Source: CAMDPA01 sp963825625
GTDB lineage: Bacteria > Pseudomonadota > Alphaproteobacteria > Rhizobiales > Hyphomicrobiaceae
Assembly: GCA_963825625.1 (NCBI GenBank)
Contig: CAWGUF010000017.1
Location: forward strand, 186,001-250,000
Reading direction: 5' to 3'
DNA length: 64,000 bases
Shown in pieces: positions 58,810 through 64,000 of the stretch; the stretch's first letter is position 1, and every line of letters begins with the position of its first letter. The notes under the pieces were generated by a model that was given only the letters and a program-made list of their open reading frames with translations, ran no database searches and was not told the origin of the DNA. The position numbers and the translations under genes were made by a program.

Positions 58810-59438
58810 CAATGGGCAAAGATGTCGACATCCTCGAAGCCGGCCAGATCCAGGACGGCGCGGGTCGGAAGAAACGAGAATGCCGCCTCCGCGAGCGCCG
58901 TCCGCCCTTCGCGGGCAAGCATCATATCGAGGCGCTGTTTCAACGCATGCAGGTGGAACACGTCGCTGGCAGCGTAGGCGAGTTGCTGATCAGTGAGCTT
59001 GTCCGCGCCCCAATCAGAACTCTGCTGCTGTTTGGAAATGTCTATCTGCAGTAATTCCGCGGTGAGGTCTTTCAGGCCGTGACGGTCCGTATACGTTCTG
59101 GTCAGCTTGGAAGCGATCTTGGTGCAGTAGACTGGCGTCGTCATCACACCGAGGTACTTGTGCAGAACCGCAATGTCGAAGCGTGCGAAGTGGAAAATCT
59201 TGAGCACACCGACATCTGTCAGCAAGGCCTTGAGCCGCGGGGCCTCGTAGGGCGGAGCAACCTGCACCAGATGGGCGTGGCCATCGCCGCTGGAAAGCTG
59301 GACCAGGCACAGCCTGTCGCGATGCGGCCGCAACCCCAGCGTCTCGGTATCGATAGCGACGGAGCCGGCGAAGGTCAGCCCAGCCGGGAGGTCGCCCTTG
59401 TGCAGCTTGAAGGATGTGGAGGGCATCGCGACCGTCAT
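58809..59438 (-). CDS. rnd: Ribonuclease D-like 3'-5' exonuclease
   Basis: A 209-residue DEDDy exonuclease domain: first motif FAGSVAIDTETLGLRPHRD (~25), second motif IFHFARFDIAVLHKYLG (~83), and third motif with YAASDVFHLHAL (~160). Full RNase D also has HRDC domains (~370 residues); here only the catalytic domain is present, a short form common in alphaproteobacteria, which likely trims tRNA or small RNAs. It starts at ATG 59438 (or 59426). Its 3' end abuts the dispersed repeat. A tRNA-Leu gene lies 88 bases upstream on the same strand. Confidence 0.88.
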   Translation of the reverse strand: MTVAMPSTSFKLHKGDLPAGLTFAGSVAIDTETLGLRPHRDRLCLVQLSSGDGHAHLVQVAPPYEAPRLKALLTDVGVLKIFHFARFDIAVLHKYLGVMTTPVYCTKIASKLTRTYTDRHGLKDLTAELLQIDISKQQQSSDWGADKLTDQQLAYAASDVFHLHALKQRLDMMLAREGRTALAEAAFSFLPTRAVLDLAGFEDVDIFAH

Positions 59439-59526
59439 TCAGTTCTGGCGGACGGCGGCGTGCGGCAGAGACGATGCCGACACGCATCCTGCGAGGCCGT
59501 TACCGACTGCGATCCGCGAGATGAGA

Positions 59527-59611
<85 letters not shown>

Positions 59612-59730
59612 TTGGAGCGCCTGAGTTAGTGTGCGCCGCCTGCGTTGTCAACATCGGTTGCCACAATCCCCCGCGGCAGCCCCCCCGCGGCTGGCTGGCC
59701 TAAGCCGGGTTGCTAACCTACATTGTACGG

Positions 59731-60783
59731 ATGCCCATTGTCCGCTCCACTGCAGCCCCCGCACCGCAACAGCCCGTCGGCGCTCTCCCGGCCATACCTT
59801 TCATCGAGGTGGGGGCCGAGTTCCCGATGGCTACGCTGATCGCAGAAGAAAAGCGCGCCCACGCCCTGATCGATATGGCAACGCATCGGGTGCCGCGATC
59901 GGCTTTGCGCGGCCTCGATGCCGTATCGCGTCGGTGGCTGGTCAAATGGAATAACGCCTATCTGCCCGAGATCGACGCCATCGCGGCGCGCCTGGGCAGG
60001 CCTGGCGGCTACTTTTTGGCAGTCAACTACGAGTGGGGCTGCACTGTCAGCGTCGGGTCCGCTCCGGACCAGCAAAGCGCCCGGCTCGCACGCACGCTGG
60101 ACTGGTCGATGGAAGGGCTGGGCCGACACGTGATTGCCGCACGCGTCGCAGCTTCCGCCGGGCCGTACATTACGCTGACCTGGCCAGGTTTCACCGGTGT
60201 GCTTCAGGCGATGGCGCCGGGCCGCTTTGCGGCCGCGTTGAACCAGGCACCAATGCGCAGACTGGGAGGCGGCGTGTATCCGCTCGACTGGGCCGCCAAC
60301 CGGGCCAGGGTCTGGCGGATGCCACACCCGATGCCGGTCCATCTCATGCGTCGCGTGTTCGAGACGGCCGAGACGTACGCGCAGGCGCGCCAGATGCTCA
60401 TCGACGCGCCGATCGCCTCACCGGCGATCTTCTCGTTATGCGGCCTGGAGCCCGGCGAGGCCTGCCGCATCGAGCGCACCGAAGAGGATGCGCGCGTGGC
60501 GGACGGCCAGCAATGCGCGACCAACCACTGGCAGTCGGACGGCTGGTCCGGGCGGGCACGCGGCCATGATAGCGCGGGTCGGCTCGCATGCATGGCAGGG
60601 ACAGGCGCAATCGAGCTCGATCCAACATTTCCCTGGCTGACCCCACCGATCCTCAACCCGCTGACACGCCTCGTCATGGTGCTTGACGCCAAGCGCGGCG
60701 CATTCGTTGCGCAGGGTATCGAGCGGTCGGCAGCAGCTACTCAGCCGCTGGTGTGGCACGGCGCGTGTGGCGTCGCGCCTTAA
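59731..60783 (+). CDS. C45-family Ntn hydrolase (acid-ceramidase/NAAA-like)
   Basis: A 350-residue protein with an N-terminal-nucleophile fold. The nucleophile cysteine is in NYEWGCTVSVGS (~104), where a C-terminal-side self-cleavage would occur; ARTLDWSMEGLGRHV (~130) and ALNQAPMRRLGGG follow, and GQQCATNHWQ lies near the end of the fold. Bacterial C45 enzymes cleave amide bonds, as in acyltransferases, bile-acid or ceramide-like amidases. The start is ATG 59731. The last residues ACGVAP and the stop TAA come from a palindromic repeat (60765-60930), so the C-terminus may have been truncated or replaced. Confidence 0.78.
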   Translation: MPIVRSTAAPAPQQPVGALPAIPFIEVGAEFPMATLIAEEKRAHALIDMATHRVPRSALRGLDAVSRRWLVKWNNAYLPEIDAIAARLGRPGGYFLAVNYEWGCTVSVGSAPDQQSARLARTLDWSMEGLGRHVIAARVAASAGPYITLTWPGFTGVLQAMAPGRFAAALNQAPMRRLGGGVYPLDWAANRARVWRMPHPMPVHLMRRVFETAETYAQARQMLIDAPIASPAIFSLCGLEPGEACRIERTEEDARVADGQQCATNHWQSDGWSGRARGHDSAGRLACMAGTGAIELDPTFPWLTPPILNPLTRLVMVLDAKRGAFVAQGIERSAAATQPLVWHGACGVAP

Positions 60784-60930
60784 TTGACTGGTAGTTGCGG
60801 CTCGGTTGGTGTCAATTAAGGCGCGATAAACGCCACACTAAGCTATTGACTCTGCGAGTGGCCTTCATGTCGCGCCTAAGTCGTCAGCGGTTGCGTCTAG
60901 CCTAGCGATTTAGGCGCGACAGGCCACTAG
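60765..60930. repeat. CTAG-bounded palindromic repeat pair, copy 2
   Basis: Matches 30552-30720 over its length with about ten mismatches. Its left edge supplies the stop codon of the C45 hydrolase gene and its right-edge CTAG (60927-60930) supplies the TAG stop of the LysR gene on the other strand. The left CTAG itself is lost (gcgtgtgg). Confidence 0.85.
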
Positions 60931-61943
60931 CCGCGCGGGACGATTTCTGCACGTCGGCGTTCGTCTGTGCCCTTCTCTGCCCTGCCCTTCTCTGTCCGGC
61001 CCTTATCTGCCTTGGCCTTCGGGACGGGCTCATTAGCCTCAGGCTTCAGCCATGGAGGTAGCGGCGTAAACCAGTCGGCAGTGAAGTCGATGAATGCACG
61101 CACCTTGGCCGACAAATGCAGCCGCGTCGGGTAGACGAGATAGACACCGAGCTCGTGGGTCGTAAGATCGTCCAGCAGGCTCACGAGGCGGCCGGCGCGC
61201 AGGTCTCGTGCTGCCGCGAATTCCGGAATGAAGCCGACCCCCTGACCGAGCAGCAGCGCATTCTGCACAGCCAGCGCACTGTTGACGGCAAGCGCCGGCT
61301 CGACGCGCACGGTCGTCGATGTATCGCCCGCGCCAAATCGCCAATTCTCGCGCCAGCGAATATTGGTGTCCACGATACAGCTGTGGCTGACAAGCTCATG
61401 CGGAGACGCGGGCGAGCCGTGCTTTGCGAGGTAAGCCGGTGAAGCGCACAACAAGAGCCGAACGGCGCATAGGCGGCGGGCAATCAGCGAGCTGTCCTGC
61501 AGCGTGGTGATGCGCAACGCAACCTCGAACCCCTCGCCGACCAGGTCGACGATGCGGTCGGCGAGCAGCAGCTCGATCTCGACCTCCGGATAGGCTGCCC
61601 TGAACGCCGACAGCATTCCCATCAGCTCGATCTCGCCCAGTGTCTGTGGCGCTGTCACCTTGAGGAAGCCGCGTGGATTGCCGGCCTCCGCCTTCACCGA
61701 ATTCTCCAGGGCGTCGAAGTCACCGATGAGATTGCGAGCACGCTCGTAGTAGGCACGGCCGATCTCGGTCATCTGGATGCGCCGCGTCGTGCGGTTGAGC
61801 AATCTGCTGCCGAGCCGGTCCTCCAACTCACCGATATGCTTGGAAACGAGTGCTTTGGACTTGCCGAGCCGCTCGCCCGCGACGGTAAAGCTCATGGCGT
61901 CCACGACAGCCACGAAAGTGCGCATCAACTCTATGGTGTCCAT
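60927..61943 (-). CDS. LysR-family transcriptional regulator
   Basis: A 338-residue LysR regulator: N-terminal winged helix-turn-helix (MDTIELMRTFVAVVDAMSFT, then GKSKALVSKHIGELEDRLGSRLLNRTTRR) and a ligand-binding domain (~90-295) with LLCASPAYLAKHGSP and GVGFIPEFAA. The last ~45 residues are a highly charged tail with KGRTEKGRAEKGTDERRRAE, not part of the fold, ending at a stop taken from a palindromic repeat. Expected length is about 300. It is not divergent from an obvious target gene; the SDR gene at 62098-62886 is on the same strand and upstream of it. Confidence 0.88.
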   Translation of the reverse strand: MDTIELMRTFVAVVDAMSFTVAGERLGKSKALVSKHIGELEDRLGSRLLNRTTRRIQMTEIGRAYYERARNLIGDFDALENSVKAEAGNPRGFLKVTAPQTLGEIELMGMLSAFRAAYPEVEIELLLADRIVDLVGEGFEVALRITTLQDSSLIARRLCAVRLLLCASPAYLAKHGSPASPHELVSHSCIVDTNIRWRENWRFGAGDTSTTVRVEPALAVNSALAVQNALLLGQGVGFIPEFAAARDLRAGRLVSLLDDLTTHELGVYLVYPTRLHLSAKVRAFIDFTADWFTPLPPWLKPEANEPVPKAKADKGRTEKGRAEKGTDERRRAEIVPRG

Positions 61944-62097
61944 TTTCGGTTAGCCAAGCTCAGTGAACGACATATCGTGAAGGATAGCCGACAACCGATG
62001 CCGATTGTCAACATTTTGAAAACTCACGTTTCCGTGATGATCGCCTCGTTCACACCAGAGGCTGCGTCAGCAGCCCAGCCGTCATGGCGCGCACTCA

Positions 62098-62886
62098 TCA
62101 GCCTCGCCCGACATAGGGCATAGTCGTCGCCATGATGGTCATGAACAGCACATTGGTGTCGAGTGGAAGGCCAGCCATGTAGGCAACCGCGCTACCGCAA
62201 TGCTCCACGTCGAACGTCGGCTCGGCCATGATCTGCCCGTTTGCCTGCGGCACGCCGTCCTTCATGCGGCTGGCGAGCGGCGTTTCGGCATTGCCGATAT
62301 CGATCTGACCGCAGGCAATTCGGTGCTTTCGCCCATCAAGAGCGATGCTCCTGGTCAGCCCCGTGATGGCGTGCTTCGTCGCCGTGTAAGCGACAGTATC
62401 CGGGCGCGGCGCATGCGCCGAAATCGAACCGTTGTTGATAATCCGACCGCCCATCGGCTTCTGTGACTTCATAATGCGGATCGCTTCTTGGGCGCAAAGG
62501 AACGAGCCCGTCAGGTTGACGTCCACGCAGCGCCGCCAGTCGGCGACGCTCAGCGTCTCCGTCGGAATCCGCGGCACCCCGATGCCGGCATTGTTGAACA
62601 GCACGTCGAGGCGCCCGAATTCGCGCGCAGTGATGGCGAACAGTGCCGCCACCTGATGCTCGTCGGCGACATCGGTCGGCACCGGCAGCAGGCGCGGCGC
62701 AGCATCGCCCCCAGCGTCCCCCCTGGGGCCGGCCAGCGCCGCGGTCTCTTCGAGGGCGGACATTCGGCGGCCTGCCAGCACGACGGCGTAGCCTGCCTTG
62801 TGCAGGGCGAGAGCGGCTGCCCTGCCGATGCCGCTGCCTGCTCCCGTTATCAGTGCGATCCTCGGGCCATCGGGCGCTTCGAGCAT
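62098..62886 (-). CDS. Short-chain dehydrogenase/reductase (SDR)
   Basis: A classical SDR of 262 residues with the nucleotide loop TGAGSGIG (~15-22), NNAGIGVP (~98), the catalytic serine in NNGSISAH and tyrosine-lysine in YTATKHAIT (~167), but with the usual N-x-x-x-PG after it replaced (RIACGQIDIGNAET). AGRR after strand 2 suggests NADP. ATG 62886 has GGGAGGC upstream. It is followed by the LysR gene 154 bases on, and diverges from a Bug receptor gene, so the three may form a local unit. Confidence 0.85.
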   Translation of the reverse strand: MLEAPDGPRIALITGAGSGIGRAAALALHKAGYAVVLAGRRMSALEETAALAGPRGDAGGDAAPRLLPVPTDVADEHQVAALFAITAREFGRLDVLFNNAGIGVPRIPTETLSVADWRRCVDVNLTGSFLCAQEAIRIMKSQKPMGGRIINNGSISAHAPRPDTVAYTATKHAITGLTRSIALDGRKHRIACGQIDIGNAETPLASRMKDGVPQANGQIMAEPTFDVEHCGSAVAYMAGLPLDTNVLFMTIMATTMPYVGRG

Positions 62887-62971
62887 ATCGCCTCCCTTCG
62901 CAAGTTGTACTCAGAGTTGCCAAGCTGCAGATTGATCGTCATAGCTGCTGAAAACGGTATGGGGAAAACAC

Positions 62972-64000
62972 ATGTTCAAAAATTCGCGCGCCGGCATTGT
63001 CTCCGTCCTGGCGACGCTGCTGCTGGGGCTGGCCGCATTGGCGGGACCGGCTCAAGCGCAGGCCGGCAAGGCCTACTACAAGGGCAAGACCATCACCATC
63101 CTGGTGCCGTTCGGGCCGGGAGGAGGCTTCGACATCTACGCCCGGCTCATGGCGCCGCACCTCGCCAAGCACCTCGAGGCAACCGTGGTGGTGCAGAACC
63201 TGCCCGGCGGCGGCGGACTGCTCGCCCTGGGCAAGGTCTACACCGCCACGCCCGACGGCTCGACGATGATCCTGGCGCAAGGCACAGGCGCAGCGTTGGC
63301 CCAGATCCTGGAGCGCAAGGGCGTACGCTACGACCTCGCCAAGATGAATTTCCTCGGCACGGTCGCCCATTCGCCGTGGATCGTGGTGGTTGGGCCCAAA
63401 TCGCCGATCAAGTCGCTGGACGACCTCATCAAGGCAGGACGCACGAAGCTCAGCTGGGGCGGGAGCGGTCCCTCGGACGGGCTGGCCAATGGCGCCAAGC
63501 TCGCCTGCGAGACGCTCAAGCTCGACAAGTGCAACATCGTCGTAGGGTTCAAGGGCTCCAAAGGCGCAGCGCTGGCGGTCGCACGCGGCGAGATGGACGC
63601 GATATACGTTTCCAACTCGTCTGCTGCCGAATACATCAAGAGCGCCGGATTGCGGCCGATCGTGGTGTACGGACGCGAGAAATCCAAATTCGTCCCGAAC
63701 GCGCCGACCATCTTCAGCCTGCAGAAATTCTCCAAGGACGAAGAGTGGCTGATCGACTACCACGGCAAGCTCGAGGATCTAGGCCGCGTGTTGATCACCA
63801 GTCCTGGCGTGCCAGCAGACAAGCTCACAGCGATGCAGGACGTGGTCAAGACGGTGCTCACGGACAAGGCGTTCGTCGAGGAGGCCAACAAACGCAAGCG
63901 CGACATCCTGTTCCGGGATGCGCAGACGACCCGAAACAACGCGCTCAGTGTCATCCAGGATCTGACGCCTGAGCAGAAGGCACGGGTGGTCAAGCTGCTG
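62972..64000 (+). CDS. Bug/TctC-family periplasmic solute receptor (runs off the window)
   Basis: From ATG 62972 the protein starts with a signal peptide (SVLATLLLGLAALAGPAQAQA, cleavage near residue 30, split here), then YYKGKTITILVPFGPGGGFDIYARL and VVVQNLPGGGGLLAL (~75). The middle shows WGGSGPSDGLANG and IVVGFKGSKGAALAVARGEMD, typical of TctC. At 343 residues within the window it is nearly complete and the stop lies just beyond 64000. It diverges from the SDR-LysR pair. Confidence 0.88.
   Translation, partial: MFKNSRAGIVSVLATLLLGLAALAGPAQAQAGKAYYKGKTITILVPFGPGGGFDIYARLMAPHLAKHLEATVVVQNLPGGGGLLALGKVYTATPDGSTMILAQGTGAALAQILERKGVRYDLAKMNFLGTVAHSPWIVVVGPKSPIKSLDDLIKAGRTKLSWGGSGPSDGLANGAKLACETLKLDKCNIVVGFKGSKGAALAVARGEMDAIYVSNSSAAEYIKSAGLRPIVVYGREKSKFVPNAPTIFSLQKFSKDEEWLIDYHGKLEDLGRVLITSPGVPADKLTAMQDVVKTVLTDKAFVEEANKRKRDILFRDAQTTRNNALSVIQDLTPEQKARVVKLL

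Overview
The window is high-GC DNA from the chromosome of an alphaproteobacterium, most likely a Hyphomicrobiales (Rhizobiales) member. The evidence is the gene order pdxJ-acpS-lepB-rnc-era, a gcrA cell-cycle regulator gene (a family confined to Alphaproteobacteria), the argD-argF-hslO and aroK-aroB blocks, and three periplasmic Bug/TctC solute receptors. No plasmid, prophage or complete insertion sequence is visible. I cannot name the genus.

Layout. 1-3388 (minus): vitamin B6, acyl-carrier, protein-export and RNA-processing housekeeping operon ending in partial era. 3564-12620: a secreted protein of unknown function, an oxaloacetate-decarboxylase-like enzyme, three MFS transporters (two of them tandem paralogues), proB, a frameshifted cupin gene and a universal stress protein. 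13119-17404 (minus): five-gene catabolic-looking operon (three SDRs, a flavin monooxygenase, a polysaccharide-deacetylase-fold hydrolase). 17573-22480: an EamA transporter, then two tandem TIR plus C-type-lectin-fold genes and an Avd remnant. 22674-29879: TauD-type dioxygenase, a second flavin monooxygenase, a UbiD-type decarboxylase, pgeF, a lipoprotein and prs. 30172-38827: cytochrome c, a Bug receptor/hydrolase/MetE-like operon, ubiX, an acetyltransferase-cupin pair and gcrA. 39576-45283: argD (frameshifted as given), argF, hslO, and a LigA/LigB/Ldh2 group. 45374-52920: Bug receptor, xerD, a large secreted protein with a 48-residue membrane partner, aroK, aroB and a glutamate-receptor-like potassium channel. 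52997-64000: two AhpD-like paralogues, an old yellow enzyme, GNAT, apaG, D-lactate dehydrogenase-type flavoenzyme, rnd, tRNA-Leu, a C45 Ntn hydrolase, LysR, SDR and a partial Bug receptor.

The most unusual region is 18819-22478. Two adjacent genes encode N-terminal TIR domains joined to C-terminal C-type-lectin (FGE-sulfatase-like) domains. Their last ~180 bp, including 3' flank and hairpin, are almost identical except in a 23-codon window where 13 codons differ. In 12 of those 13 the third base is unchanged, and most of the codons could have come from AAC/AAT templates. That is the mark of adenine-directed mutagenesis by a diversity-generating retroelement (DGR). A truncated Avd-like gene follows the second copy, but no reverse transcriptase or template repeat is present here. 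The second protein also has a coiled coil, three helical repeats and one membrane segment, so it reads as a membrane TIR receptor with a hypervariable outer domain.

A second theme is small palindromic repeats. CTAG-bounded modular palindromes occur at 30552-30720, 56761-57069 and 60765-60930; a dispersed 88-bp repeat occurs at 29994-30081 and 58722-58809; and two hairpins with covarying stems lie at 13007-13116. Three genes (the cupin gene, the first TIR gene and argD) each carry one apparent single-base frameshift, so assembly error must be excluded before calling them broken.
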